Of a stretch of DNA of 64,000 nucleotides, positions 20,355 through 31,155 are shown piece after piece; position 1 is the first letter of the stretch; each line of letters begins with the position of its first letter. The DNA lies in contig NC_073627.1 in the NCBI RefSeq assembly GCF_029407905.1, positions 47,795,001 to 47,859,000 of the forward strand. Direction: 5' to 3'. A program made the translations under genes and the position numbers. Source of the DNA: Bubalus kerabau (lineage: Eukaryota > Chordata > Mammalia > Artiodactyla > Bovidae). The notes under the pieces were generated by a model, which searched no databases, had not been told where the DNA came from, and saw only the letters and a list, made by a program, of their open reading frames with translations.

Positions 20355-20925
20355 TTTAGTTCTCTTGTCAGGTAAACAGATGAGCAGGTTGACCCAGGAC
20401 TCGGGGGCTTCACAGGATCTGGGACTTTTAACTTTAAAACTGAGAATGTCCAGGCAAAGCTGGGAAGAATTGGCCACCCCATTTGAGGACCCCAGGGTGT
20501 CTCTCGTGATGGAGACCTGTCACTCCCACCAGGTTCAACTGAGGAAAATGTCCTATCACCTGGCACAGGTGAGGCAAACGCTGTGCCTGGACCATGTACC
20601 ATGATGTGGCTGGAGAAGAGCCACCTGCGGCTGACAGGTGATCTATCTGAGGCAGACCTGGCTGGGGGTGTGTACGGGCAGGTGGAAGAGCCTGGGCATA
20701 TGAGTGATCCCTCCTGGCTGAGCTGCTCAGAAGACAAGGATTCTGAGAGCCTAAGGGTGTTGACCCAGAGAGGGGACACCAGCAGGACCTGCCTGGCCAG
20801 AAGGAGCTGAGACAGAGACTCCAGTGGCTTAAAAGCTAAGATGAGGCAGAGGTACAATGGGTCGATGGGATAATAGAGGTGGGAGGGAGGGAGAGGGCAG
20901 AAAGAGGGGTGCATAGGAGGCGTGT
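20355..20925. other. non-coding stretch with an antisense 190-codon frame
   Basis: The frame 20342-20914 (minus) begins inside purine-rich DNA (20877-20910 is GA-rich) and ends in a MIR. It has no domain and is treated as chance. 'ggcttcacaggatctgggacttttaactttaaaactgagaatgtccagg' resembles an old repeat I cannot name. Confidence 0.4.
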
Positions 20926-20930
20926 GTGTG

Positions 20931-21146
20931 CATGCTAAGTCTTTTCAGTCATGTCTGACTCTTTGGGATCCTATGGACTGTAGCCCACCAGGCTCCTCTG
21001 TCTATGGGATTCTCCAGGCAAGAACACTGGAGTGGATTGCCATTTCCTTCTCCAGGGGATCTTTCCAACCCAGGGATCGAACTCTAATTTTCTGCGGCTC
21101 CTGAACTACAGGCAGATGCTTTACCGCTGAGCCACAGGGGAAGCTC
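20931..21146 (-). mobile_element. Bov-tA SINE, antisense
   Basis: CATGCTAAGTCTTTTCAGTC to TTTACCGCTGAGCCACAGGG. Its tail is a GTGTGTGTG run just left of the start. Confidence 0.95.
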
Positions 21147-21284
21147 GAGCCAACTGGAGTTTTCCAGCCATCAGCCATCATCTACAGCATCTCTCTCCTT
21201 TATGGGCTGTAGCCCCCTCCCCCTCCCAGCCTGGAGTCAACCCCTTCCTGATAAACTAGCCACTTCCCTTTTGGCTGGGGACAG

Positions 21285-21440
21285 AGAAGGGAAGTGACTT
21301 GCCCAAAGTGACCTGAGCCAGAGCTGTGTATGGAGCGTTCCAGTCTGGGTTAATGAACATGTAGCCTTTAGCAGGGGTCAGACTGGCCACCACAGACTCA
21401 CTTTCAGCCACGTGCCTCCTTGTTAGCTTTACTCTGCCTG
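21285..21440 (-). mobile_element. MIR SINE fragment
   Basis: 'gaagtgacttgcccaaagtgacctgagccagagctg' is the antisense MIR core. Confidence 0.5.
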
Positions 21441-21444
21441 AATC

Positions 21445-22305
21445 CACTCCCAGAACCTCTGGCCCTAGAACTTAGCTGCCTTTCCCTGTCGCTTCGGGAC
21501 CAATATCTCAGGTCTTAGTTCCCTTTGCCTTCCTTGTTAGCGTTTTTACTTTAGTAATGGGAAGGGATTCAGATCTGATGGGGAAATCATTAAGCTAAAC
21601 TGAGCCCAGAACAAAGCAATTGAGTAGGAAGTTGTGAACACCAGCGGCACTTTTTCCTCCTTACCCCGAGCAGGAGAACACTGTGTCTGAGATCATCTCA
21701 GAACCAGATAGGGAGAGAGGGGGCCCTACACTAGGTGCGTGGAGATGGCCACTGGGCTGGCAAGACAGGCCCAAGCGTTGGCATGAATATTTACAGAAAA
21801 CTGTATGATCCTGGAGGGTTTGTAAATAATACAACAGGAATCAGCAAACCGATGGGGTTTCCCACCTTTTTTTGTGATGACAACCATGTAGGATATTATA
21901 ATCTGTGTTGTGGTTTTCTCTTCTGTCTGCTGGTCCTGATTTTTGATCTGACATGTATTTTCCTTAATCTTGATATATTGAAGTCACGTCTTTCTATTTT
22001 AGTACATGTATTTCTTGAAAGCGGCCTCAAATCCTCTGACAAAGTGAGGAATCGATATACAATCTGACCAGCCCTTCCAAGATTGTCATCTTGGGCGTAT
22101 AGGACGTGCTGTTAGCCTATGTCACAGGGGAGGCAGGAATGGGCGAGTGCACCCCGCACCCACCCCCATCCCAGCATGGATGCCACTGTGAGCCACCCCT
22201 CGTTCTTGCCACCCCTTTAGTCTCAGGGGGACCCAATGAGCTGCCCTGGGGGAGACAGCTCATTCGCGGCTGTTGACTCACCAGGTAGCCCTGGCTCAGA
22301 GTTTT
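21445..22305. other. non-coding stretch, no recognised element
   Basis: Includes a T-rich part (21880-22020) coding for nothing convincing; a 110-codon + frame there is hydrophobic only because of the T-richness. Confidence 0.4.
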
Positions 22306-22307
22306 AG

Positions 22308-22389
22308 TGTCGGGCTGGCCAAAAAGTTTGTTCGGGTTTGCCATACGATGTTACAGAAAAACCCAAACACGTATTTTGGCCAACCCAAA
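22308..22389. mobile_element. mariner MITE (about 80 bp)
   Basis: Left arm CGGGCTGGCCAAAAAGTTTG and right arm CGTATTTTGGCCAACCCAAA are inverted copies around 'ccatacgatgttacagaaaaaccc'. Same family as 52168-52251. Confidence 0.85.
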
Positions 22390-22636
22390 AGATGTGGCTT
22401 CCCGAATATCTTCATAGACAAGCCAGTCAGTCTTTTTGGAACATTCTCCCAGGTGCTTCTAAGTTCCCAGGTTTGCTTTCCCTCAGACCATCTCTACCAC
22501 CCAGGGGGACCTATTATATCCACAACTTGAGTGAGTTAAGGCTCCCCTTAGAAAATTATTGGGCTGTGGAAAAGCTTCCCAGCTGGCCCCTCTGCTCCAT
22601 CTCTCGTCTCCACGTTAACACTCAGGTTGGTCACTT

Positions 22637-23420
22637 TATTTTTTAATATTTATGTATTTGGCTGGGCTGTGTCTTAGTTGTGGCACATGGGATCTTCACT
22701 CTTCATTCAGCACGCAGGGTCTTGGGCACTTGTGCTTTTGTTGTTGTTTATAGTATTTCAGCAGAGACATTATTTTGCCAACAAAGGTTCGTCTAGTCAA
22801 GGCTATGTATGGTTTTTCCTGTGGTCATGTATGGATGTGAGAGTTGGACTGTGAAGAAAGCTGAGCGCCTAAGAATTGATGCTTTTGAACTGTGGTGTTG
22901 GAGAAGACTCCTGAGAGTCCCTTGGACTGCAAGGAGATCCAACTGAAGTCCATTCTGGAGGAGATCAGCCCTGGGTGTTCTTTGAAGGGAATGATGCTAA
23001 AGCTGAAGCTCCAGTACTTTGGCCACCTCATGCGAAGAGTTGACTCATTGGAAAAGACTCTGCTGCTGGGAGGGATTGGGGGCAGGAGGAGAAGGGGACG
23101 ACAGAGGATGAGATGGCTGGATTGCATCACTGACTCGATGAATGTGAGTTTGAGTGAACTCCAGGAGTTGGTGATGGACAGGGAGGCCTGGTGTGCTGTG
23201 ACTCATGGGGTCGCAGAGTCAGACATGACTGAGCGACTGAACTGAACTGAACTGATAATATTTATTTATTTATATACGTATTGAGTGCACCAGGTCATAG
23301 TTGCAAGCATGTAAACCCTTAACCATGGCATGTGGGATGTAGCTCCCTGACCAGGGATTGAACCCAGGCCCCCTGCACAGGGAGTGCAGCTTAGCCACTG
23401 GACCATTAGGGAAGGCCCCA
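22637..23420 (-). mobile_element. CHR-type SINE, antisense, split by BovB
   Basis: Left part 22637-22750 (GTATTTGGCTGGGCTGTGTC, 'gtggcacatgggatcttc') and right part 23264-23420 ('ctccctgaccagggattgaacccagg' to GGACCATTAGGGAAGGCCC). The interruption is the BovB copy. Confidence 0.75.
22759..23255 (+). mobile_element. BovB (RTE clade) LINE, 5'-truncated, 3' end
   Basis: Encodes the C-terminal end of the BovB polyprotein in pieces (GCESWTVKKAE, LRVPWTARRSN, then a frameshift, then HLMRRVDSLEKTL and MRWLDCITDSM) and ends GACTGAGCGACTGAACTGA with ACTGA repeats. A 4-bp TATG duplication near 22810 and a change at 22942-22946 break the frame, so it is dead. Possible 8-bp duplication TARTATTT (22751-22758, 23256-23263). 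Confidence 0.95.
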
Positions 23421-23424
23421 GGCT

Positions 23425-23985
23425 GATCTTTTAAAAGTGTAAATCATTACCTCACCATGTCCTTCTGTAGAGTCGTATGTTGCTCTTGGTATAAACCCAT
23501 GTTTCTTCCTAGGCCTTCTGGTCACCCCACAATCTGGCCCCTGCCTTACTCTCTCTCCCTTGCTCATCTTCCCCAATCTCCCTGGGGCTTCAGATTCTGC
23601 CAAATTTAGTCTTGCCCTGGAGTCTTCATATCTTCAGTTCCTGTGGCCTGTTACAGGATCTTCCTCTTTCTTTATTTTCATTTCTTCTCATCTTTAGGTC
23701 CCAAATGTCATCTTCCCAGAAACGGCTTCTCTTACCAACTCATTTAACCTGGGTCTATCCCCACCACTCTGCCTGAACTCAAAACGCTCCATCACATTAT
23801 TTGACTTCTATCATAATCTGCAGCTATTCTCTTCTTTACTCATTTGTTTTTTATACATTTCCCTGAGCAGTGCCTATGCTTCATGGGCAGAGATCTGATA
23901 TGTCTTGATCCCTGCTCTATCCCAACACCTAAAACTGTGGCTAGAACATGTGAGGTTCTTAATAAATATTTGTGAGATGAAAACA
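23425..23985 (+). mobile_element. L2 LINE 3' region
   Basis: 'ctggtcaccccacaatctggcccctgccttactctctctccc' and terminal 'ctgctctatcccaacacctaaaactgtggctagaacatg' with 'cttaataaatatttg' give an almost continuous L2 3' half. Confidence 0.8.
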
Positions 23986-24002
23986 TCCATGACTTAAACC
24001 AG

Positions 24003-24195
24003 GAGGTAGCATGTTGCCTGTTTGTGTCAATAAAGTTTTATTAGAATGCAGCCTCATCATTTATATATTGTCTATGGCTACTTTGGTGGCAGCAACTGAA
24101 CACTTGGGATAGAGATCATATGGCCCATGAAGCTGAAAATATTTACTACCTGAGTCTTTAAAGAAAAAGTTTGCTGACACCTGGCTGTAACCATA
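24003..24195 (-). mobile_element. hAT-Charlie non-autonomous relic
   Basis: 'gtcaataaagttttattagaatgcagcc', 'catttatatattgtctatggctactttgg' and 'aaaagtttgctgacacctgg' match the mammalian MER20-class element read antisense; subfamily not certain. Confidence 0.75.
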
Positions 24196-24209
24196 AACCA
24201 TTAATAATA

Positions 24210-24425
24210 GGGACTTCCCTGGTAGTCTGGTGGTTAAAAATCTGCCTTCCAATGCAGGGGACACAGGGCTGGTCCTTGGTTGGGGAACTAAGATCCCACA
24301 TGCTACAGGGCAAGTCAGCTTGTGCCACAACTTAAGAGAAGCCTGTGCAATGCAACGAACGATCCCGTGTGCCACAACTGAGACCTGACACACGCCCAAA
24401 ATAAAATTAATTAATTAATTAAAAA
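24210..24425 (+). mobile_element. CHR-type SINE
   Basis: GGGACTTCCCTGGTAGTCTG through 'gtgtgccacaactgagacctgac' to an ATTAATTAATT tail. Confidence 0.9.
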
Positions 24426-24499
24426 AATGAACAATAGCTTAATCCACAGGGACATTTAGTGTTTCACTTGCCAAGAAACTAGAGACAGGAGGTTTCGGG

Positions 24500-24830
24500 A
24501 TCAGTTCTCATGGTCCAGCTATTCTGCGCCCTACTAGCCAGCAGTAACTTCCCTCAAGGTTCTAGGAGGGCTGCCCCAACCATGAGCATCATATCCTTGT
24601 ACATCAGAGCTCCATGGCAGAAAGGGTGTGATGAGAGCAAAAACTTGCTTTCTCCTCTCCCAGGGAGAAAATCTTCTCCCCCAAGGGTACCAATGGACTT
24701 CTTGTGTTTTATTGGCTAGAACTGGATCACATGCTCACTGCTCAGCCAATCACTGGTAAAAAGGAAGAGTGCTGCCATGACTAGTTCAGGACCAGTCATA
24801 ATTCCTGCCTGAAGGTGGGGCACACTTCTT
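24500..24830 (+). mobile_element. ancient repeat, possibly hAT-Tip100-like
   Basis: 'tattggctagaactggatcacatgctcactgctcagccaatcactgg' resembles the 3' part of a widespread mammalian repeat; a related piece is at 39.57-39.96 kb. Low certainty. Confidence 0.35.
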
Positions 24831-25425
24831 ATAGCAATCAGAAAGTAAGGGGGAAATGCACGCCAACGTGCAGAAATGAAGCGTGTCCCGTTTCTTCACC
24901 CTGGAGATGGCTGTGACTAAAGACAAATCTGCCCGTCCTCTACCCTTGATAGAATCAAATACAGAAGGGAATGTCATTACTCTTTTTCCCTTTTCTGGTT
25001 TTCAGGTAGATCTGCTCTCTGGTCTTTGTGGACCATGTTCTGCCCACCTGCCACCAGCCTCGACATGTAATAACTTCAGGCAAGCAGGTTTTGACTGACT
25101 ATGACAACCACACTTGACTCAGATTTTCCTAAAGAGACAGCCTGGTCTTCTGATAGATTTGAGGGACACCCAAAGGGAATGCAAAATATCCCAAATTATA
25201 TTCTCCACCTGCCAAGTCCAATGTTTTAAACCCAGGTATATAAAAGATATTTTGGTTTAATGCACTGTTCTCCAGAATGCCTCTGTTAAAATGGATGAGA
25301 CTCTCAAAAGGCCATGCATGGTGAGTTTATGACTTAATCCCAAAGGTGTGAGGTCATACATCATCTTAGACAGCAGAAATACTGACCATGAGGGGAGCAG
25401 GAAGAAATAGCATGAGACCTTCAGT
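24831..25425. other. non-coding stretch
   Basis: No named repeat. Short opposed frames at 24.79-25.10 kb have no motif. Confidence 0.4.
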
Positions 25426-25429
25426 CAGC

Positions 25430-25530
25430 ATTTCTGGATTCTGGTCCCCGTTCTCTTTTAACTTCCTAGGCACCTAGGAACATTTACTTTCTCTTTGGAC
25501 CTCACTTTCCTCAACTGCTCCATGAAAGAG
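25430..25530 (+). mobile_element. MIR SINE fragment
   Basis: 'tttctggattctggtccccgttc' and 'ggacctcactttcctcaactgctcc' follow the MIR 3' half. Confidence 0.45.
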
Positions 25531-25654
25531 ATGGATTCACTCATATTGGGGGGCACTTGTGGCTAGTTAGAATGCATCAGCCATGCACTTGATAAGAGCG
25601 TTTTGTGCCTACATCCCTGGATTCATTCACTCATCATTCCTTTAACCACTGTTT

Positions 25655-25960
25655 TGGTCCATGTTTCTTGAATACCTCTGTGTCCCGGGAATTCTGCTAC
25701 ATGCTTGGACTTTAGTGGTCCCTGCTGTCTTGGAGCGTACTGTCCAATGGGGAAGACAGAAAGTGTACACAAGTATATGTCACACCGTGCGACAAGTGTG
25801 ATGATAGGAGAGATCCCAGCTCATTGCTAGCTCAAGCCAGCTCTGCTCTGCCGGGGAGAATGGATGTTACCTGGTACAACAGGTCTAGGAGTCTTCCCAG
25901 AGATGGTGATGTCTACCTTAAGACCTGAAGGAGGAGTCTGAGTTAACCAAACCATAGAGA
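25655..25960 (-). mobile_element. L2 LINE fragment, antisense
   Basis: 'gtccctgctgtcttggagcgtactgtccaatggggaagacag' and 'ccttaagacctgaaggaggagtctgag' follow the antisense L2 consensus. Confidence 0.7.
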
Positions 25961-26203
25961 AGGAAAGGGAGAGGAATTTCCCTGGTCAGAATAGCAGCAC
26001 ATGTTAAGAACTTAATAACAATTTATTCCATATCTGAGGTTCAGGTTATTTTCCCCAATCAATCCACTTACTGTTGCTTATTTAAAATCATGGTGGAAAG
26101 AACACCCAGATAAGTTTTCAAAGGACCTGAATCAAGTTGATCCAACCAACCACCATGATGATAGGTGATGCCTGTTTCATTTATTATTAAAAAAAACCTA
26201 TGA

Positions 26204-26398
26204 GGGACTTCCCTGGTGGCCAGTGGTTAAGAATCCACCTTGCAATGCAGGGGGTGCAGGGTCAATCCCTGGTGAGAGAACTGAAATCCCACATGCCCTG
26301 GGGCAACTAAGACTGCAAGCAGAAAGTAAAGATCCTGCGTGATGCAAAAAAGATCCTGAGTTCCGAAACTAAGACCCGACGCAGCCAAATAAATAAAT
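26204..26398 (+). mobile_element. CHR-type SINE (short form)
   Basis: GGGACTTCCCTGGTGGCCAG to 'cgacgcagccaaataaataaa'. Target duplication AAAAACCTAWGA (26192-26203 and 26399-26410). Confidence 0.95.
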
Positions 26399-26469
26399 AA
26401 AAACCTAAGACATGCATTTCAAAGATGTCATGTATATCAGACCCATTAATTTAAAATAGGATTATCAAA

Positions 26470-26660
26470 CTGTCACAATGCACTAGGCATTTGGCTAGAG
26501 CCAGAGATAAGCAGAAAAGGACATGGCCCATGCTCGCCAGGAGCTTGGGGCATAGGGTGGCGACAGCTGAATGCACTAATAATCAGAGGACAGTCTGTCC
26601 CAGGCTCACAGAGGACGCTGTTCTAATAAGGCTGGATCAAGGAAAGCTTTCTGTAGGCCC
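26470..26660 (-). mobile_element. L2 LINE fragment, antisense
   Basis: 'gacatggcccatgctcgccaggagcttggggc' and 'tggatcaaggaaagctttctgtagg' fit antisense L2. Confidence 0.55.
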
Positions 26661-27175
26661 TGAGCCTTGGACTGAAGACGTTTTCTTGCTCATTCAATTA
26701 TCCATCCATTCATCTATTTTTAATGGCAGTAAAATACACATAACATAAAATACACATTTTAATCATTTTAAGTGCACAATTCAGAGACATTAAATCCATC
26801 CACTCACCATCTCCAGAAACCTCTCATCATCCCAAACAGAAACTCTATGCCCATTAAACAACATCTCTCCATCCCCCTCCCTCCCAGGGCCTGGTGACCT
26901 CCACTCTGCTTTGTCTCTATGAACTTGCTGACTCCAGATGCCTCCTGTAAGTGGAATCACACAATATTTGTTCATTCATTTCACCCGGCTCAATGTCTTC
27001 AAGACTCATCCATGGTGTAGCATGGATTAGTATTTTATTCCTTTCTAGGGTTGAATCATATTCCACTCTATGGATATACCCTGTTTTGTTTATCCATTCA
27101 TCTTTTGGTTGATATTTGGGTTGTTTCCACCCTCTGGTGAATAATGCTCATATGACCATTGGTATACAAGTATCT

Positions 27176-28419
27176 CAAAATTCTCTAAGCCAGGCTTCAG
27201 CAATATGTGAACCGTGAACTTCCTGATGTTCAAGCTGGTTTTAGAAAAGGCAGAGGAACCAGAGATCAAATTGCCAACATCCGCTGGATGGTGGAAAAAG
27301 CAAGAGAGTTGCAGAAAAACATCTATTTCTGCTTTATTGACTATGCCAAAGCCTTTGACTGTGTGGATCACAATAAACTGTGGAAAAGTCTGAAAGAGAT
27401 GGGAATACCAGACCATCTGACCTGCCTCTTGAGAAACCTGTATGCAGGTCAGGAAGCAACAGTTAGAACTGGACATGGAACAACAGACTGGTTCCAAATA
27501 GGAAAAGGAGTACGTCAAGGCTGTATATTGTCACCCTGCTTATTTAACTTATATGGAGAGTACATCATGAGAAATGCTGGACTGGAAGAAACACAAGCTG
27601 GAATCAAGATTGCCGGGAGAAATATCAATAACCTCAGATATGCAGATGACACCACCCTTATGGCAGAAAGTGAAGAGGAACTAAAAAGCCTCTTGATGAA
27701 AGTGAAAGTGGAGAGTGAAAAAGTTGGCTTAAAGCTCAACATTCAGAAAATGAAGATCATGGCATCCGGTCCCATCACTTCATGGGAAATAGATGGGGAA
27801 ACAGTGGGAACAGTGTCAGACTTTATTTTTCTGGGCTCCAAAATTACTGCAGATGGTGACTGCAGCCATGAAATTAAAAGACGCTTACTCCTTGGAAGCA
27901 AAGTTATGACCAACCTAGATAGCATATTCAAAAGCAGAGACATTCCTTTGCCAACAAAGGTCCATCTAGTCAAGGCTATGGTTTTTCCTGTGGTCATGTA
28001 TGGATGTGAGAGTTGGACTGTGAAGAAGGCTGAGTGCCGAAGAATTGATGCTTTTGAACTGTGGTGTTGGAGAAGACTCTTGAGAGTCCCTTGGACTGCA
28101 AGGAGATCCAACCAGTCCATTCTAAAGGAGATCAGCCCTGGGTGTTCTTTGGAAGGAATGATGCTAAAGCTGAAACTCCAGTACTTTGACCACCTCATGC
28201 GAAGAGTTGACTCATTGGAAAAGACTCTGATGCTGGGAGGGATTGGGGGCAGGAGGAGAAGGGGATGACAGAGGATGGGATGGCTGGATGGCATCACTGA
28301 CTCGATGGACGTGAGTCTGAGTGAACTCCGGAAGTTGGTGATGGAAAGAGGCCTGGCGTGCTGCGATTCATGGGGTCGCAGAGTCGGACACGACTGAGTG
28401 ACTGAACTGAACTGAACTG
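27176..28419 (+). mobile_element. BovB (RTE clade) LINE, 5'-truncated
   Basis: A 1.24-kb copy holding the reverse transcriptase and C-terminal region plus the 3' end GTCGGACACGACTGAGTGAC and (ACTGA)n tail. The N-terminal endonuclease part is missing. Flanked by the 12-bp duplication ATACAAGTATCT (27164-27175 and 28420-28431; the first A of the right copy may belong to the tail). BovB is the ruminant RTE LINE, known for horizontal transfer between reptiles and ruminants and for driving Bov-tA SINEs. Confidence 0.97.
27177..28403 (+). pseudogene. BovB reverse transcriptase ORF remnant
   Basis: Open for 353 codons from 27207 (a GTG codon inside the protein, not a true start) to the stop ending at 28269. 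The reading frame continues upstream to 27177 but meets TAA at 27186-27188, probably an altered CAA. Motif A is FIDYAKAFDCVDH (residues 43-55), motif B KGVRQGCILSPCLF (100-113) and motif C RYADDTTLM (144-152), with both YADD aspartates (147, 148) present. The C-terminal part shows GCESWTVKKAE and HLMRRVDSLEKTL. TGA at 28267-28269 looks like a CpG change from an arginine codon; a 2-base loss follows near 28344. No host function is claimed. Automated pipelines often mislabel such frames as host proteins. Confidence 0.95.
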
Positions 28420-28510
28420 ATACAAGTATCTGAGTCTCTGTTTTCAATTCTTTGTAGTATATACCCAGGAGTGGAACTGCCAGATCATATGGTAATTCTG
28501 TTTGAACTGA

Positions 28511-28827
28511 ACTTGAGAGTGACTGAGCAGGAGGAAGCAAACACACTCTGTGGATGGATGACAAAGGAGGTCATGCTTCTGCGAGGCAAGCCACCAATTA
28601 CATGATGTCTCACTTGCCCTCGTCTCAAGGACAGCCCTGTGTGTCCCACCAAGGTGACAATCACATGGATGGATTCCTGGCTTCCCTAGAAGAGTGATGC
28701 TGTGGTACCCTTTATGGTATGCACCCCTTTCCCATCTCCTTCCCCAGCCCAGAACATCCGAGGTCTTTCCAAAGGTTGGTCAGTATTCCCCTGCCTACCT
28801 CACTGTGTTTGAAAGAACCCGAACAAG
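28511..28827. other. non-coding stretch
   Basis: Unassigned DNA between the L1M end and a ruminant L1 3' end. Confidence 0.4.
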
Positions 28828-28932
28828 AACAGATACATGTATATGTATAGCCGAAGCATTTTGCTATACAACTGAAACTGACAATGTTGTTAATCACCGA
28901 TATTCCAATATAAAATAAAAATTAAAAAAAAA
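28828..28932 (+). mobile_element. ruminant L1 3' end, strongly truncated
   Basis: 'acatgtatatgtatagccgaag', 'ctatacaactgaaactgacaatg' and 'gatattccaatataaaataaaaatt' with an A9 run: last ~100 bp of a ruminant L1 with its poly(A) tail. Confidence 0.8.
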
Positions 28933-28934
28933 TC

Positions 28935-29993
28935 ATAGCCAATTTGGTATGTTAAAAACGTGTGTGTCGGGGGGGAAGGATGGTATGAGCTCGAAAGTGC
29001 CTTTAAAACCTATAAAGCAGTGGTACAGACGTTTGCGTTAGAGTACTTGCGGGCCTCCCGGTGGCCTCCCCTGGCCTAAGGGAACCTGAGGGGTGGTCTC
29101 CACGGCCCCTCACTGGTCCTGCATCTGGTGAACAACAAAATTCCTTCATTCCCAGCCAGGTCTGCCAGGCCCATGGAGACAAAGCCCAAATATGACACCT
29201 TAAATTACTGTGTCTCTGTACTACCCCCCAGTCCTTCCTGACAGCAACATCTGTGATAATAACAGAGAGGAGTGGAAATCCCCCCGCCCCACCCTGAGAA
29301 ATACAAAGGAAGCCTGGCTGCTTTTCTCACCCACAGGGCTGACTGATCTGTCTAGGAGAATCTGTCTAGAAATTCCAGAGCAGCAGCCTCCTACCTCAAA
29401 GAATTAGTCCCAGCCCCTCCCTCCGCCCCCAGGCATGGTTTGTTTGATTTCAAACAGCTGAACCATAGTATTGAGTCAATGGTGTGCTTGGCAGTTTCCG
29501 AGGCCCTGTAGGGGGACAGAAGCCTAAGAGGTCTTAGCCTTCAGCCCAGTCATTGCATTTATTCTAAGGTCTTCAAATGCTCGGTACCTATTTTCTTCTG
29601 ACACCTCAGTTCCGAGTATATACTGCTGGTCTGGGCTCTGTGTGATCGCCTTCCCCGCTAAAGACTGTCCATTTAAGTAATTCCTTTGCTTTAGCCTGGG
29701 GAAGCTGTCTGTTAGTTACGGCCAGCCTGTCTGGTTTTCACCTGGAGTCAATGAAAACAGAGGCACCTATCTGACACAGTGTATGATAAGTTTCTAAATT
29801 GTATGACACATAAAATTGCCCCAGAGCTCCTGAACTACTCTAGACCTCTGCGAATAAACACAGCTATGGTTTCCCCTTAGGCTCAGAACGGCAAAGAGAC
29901 ATCATGTGTACTGCCCCTCCTTAGCCCCCGGGAGGCATGACTAATCCATCATGGAGCTTTTAGGCCAAGCCAGAGCCTGGTCTCAGTGCAATG
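28935..29993. other. unique-looking DNA, about 1 kb, no repeat recognised
   Basis: No SINE, LINE or frame of note. A conserved-element or regulatory role cannot be judged from one genome. Confidence 0.4.
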
Positions 29994-30001
29994 CTCTAGG
30001 A

Positions 30002-30196
30002 CAGTGGTCCTCAGCCTTTTTGGCACCAGGGACTGATTTCGTGGAAGACAGCTTTTCCACGGACCCAGGGGTGGGGGTTGGGGGTTTGGGGATGGTTCGA
30101 ACGCATTACATTTATTGTGCACTTTATTTCTAATATTATTACATCGGTTCCACCTCAGATCATTAGGCATTAGATTTTGGAAGTTTGGGACCCCTG
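30002..30196 (+). mobile_element. hAT non-autonomous DNA transposon, internally deleted
   Basis: Starts CAGTGGTCCTCAGCC and ends TTTGGGACCCCTG, the inverted termini (CAGNGGTCC). Interior 'ggcaccagggactgatttcgtgg' and 'cattacatttattgtgcactttatttc' match a common mammalian MER element. Flanking 8-mers CTCTAGGA (29994-30001) and CTCTAGAC (30197-30204) are a decayed 8-bp hAT target duplication. Confidence 0.85.
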
Positions 30197-30204
30197 CTCT
30201 AGAC

Positions 30205-30975
30205 AGCTGCCTTCAACTGATTCAAGTTGGAGATCACAGTATGTAACAGACACTGTCCATAACCCATGTCCTTAGCTCCCAGCTACTGAAAGTATTGGCC
30301 ATAACAGCCCACGATCGCACCTTTAGTCTAAGAACTGCCCTCTGCTGACTTCAGTAGAGACACCTTGCCAGGAAATGCATCTGATGTCATTCTTTGACGG
30401 ATAGAGGGGTTCAAAAGCCTGGTCCCCTTGCTATTGATACACAGACATATCCTTGGGATGAAGCTTTGCCTGGTTTCTCCCCTTGCTTTATCTGGCTTCC
30501 CTCCACCCTTACAGATTACATCTGAAAGCACACCTTTCATAAACCTTCACACAAGAATCCCCATTTCAAGTCTAGGGAACCTGAGCTATAAGCCAGGTCA
30601 TTGGTCATACCTGCCTCTGGCCCTATATCCAGGAAAGAAAAACCAAAAACAGGGATAACTTGAGGGAAGGTGCAAAGCTTCGTATTCTCTTTCTTCAGTG
30701 CAATCACTCGACAATCAGCCCACAGATGTGGCTTTGAGCCTTGGACACCTGTTGGGCGTGGGGGACAATGACGGCACCCATGACCTAGGTGGTCCCTGTC
30801 TTCATGGAACTTCCGTTCCAATTGGATGGCTGTAGATATGATGATACTAGGAGCAGAGACTTTCTAACTCAGACCAAGCAGAAGAAGGAAGAGGGTAGAC
30901 TGGAAAGAAGAGACTGAAGAATCTCTCAAGGGACAGACTCAGAGGCAACTATTACGCTCAGGTTTTTTCATTACC
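30205..30975. other. mostly unassigned DNA with an L2-like segment
   Basis: 'aggtggtccctgtcttcatggaacttccgttcc' (30787-30819) is antisense L2-like. The rest is not recognised. Confidence 0.4.
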
Positions 30976-30979
30976 TACA

Positions 30980-31155
30980 GCAGGAGTTTTATAACTTATG
31001 GGTCACAGACCCATCAAGATTCATAAAAGAGCTTCAGAGGGCTCATAATCCCATCCCCACAAATTGAAATGCATATCTTCCTTTTTTCAAAATGATCCAT
31101 CCCCTCCACCAGATTCCCCAAGGCATCTGTGAACCACCAAAGTCAAGAATCACTG
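30980..31155 (+). mobile_element. hAT-type MER relic
   Basis: 'gcaggagttttataacttatgggtcacagaccc' and 'gcatctgtgaaccaccaaagtcaagaatcactgc' pair as degraded inverted ends of a mammalian hAT relic. Target duplication not resolved. Confidence 0.5.

Larger units (their letters stand above)
26690..28510 (-). mobile_element. L1M LINE 3' region, antisense, split by BovB
   Basis: 'ggcagtaaaatacacataacataaaat', 'cagaaactctatgcccattaaacaac', 'ccattcatcttttggttgatatttgggttg' (26690-27175), continuing after the BovB with 'tcaattctttgtagtatatacccaggagtgg' and 'cagatcatatggtaattctg' (28432-28510). The two halves are adjacent in old mammalian L1 3' ends. Confidence 0.85.

Noticed and set aside
20342..20914. 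190-codon minus-strand open frame
   Set aside because: Overlaps purine-rich DNA and a MIR; two plus-strand frames compete; no motif.
22892..23245. 117-codon plus frame
   Set aside because: It is the frameshifted C-terminal part of a 5'-truncated BovB, not a host gene.
27743..28564. 273-codon minus-strand open frame
   Set aside because: Antisense shadow of the BovB reverse transcriptase ORF.
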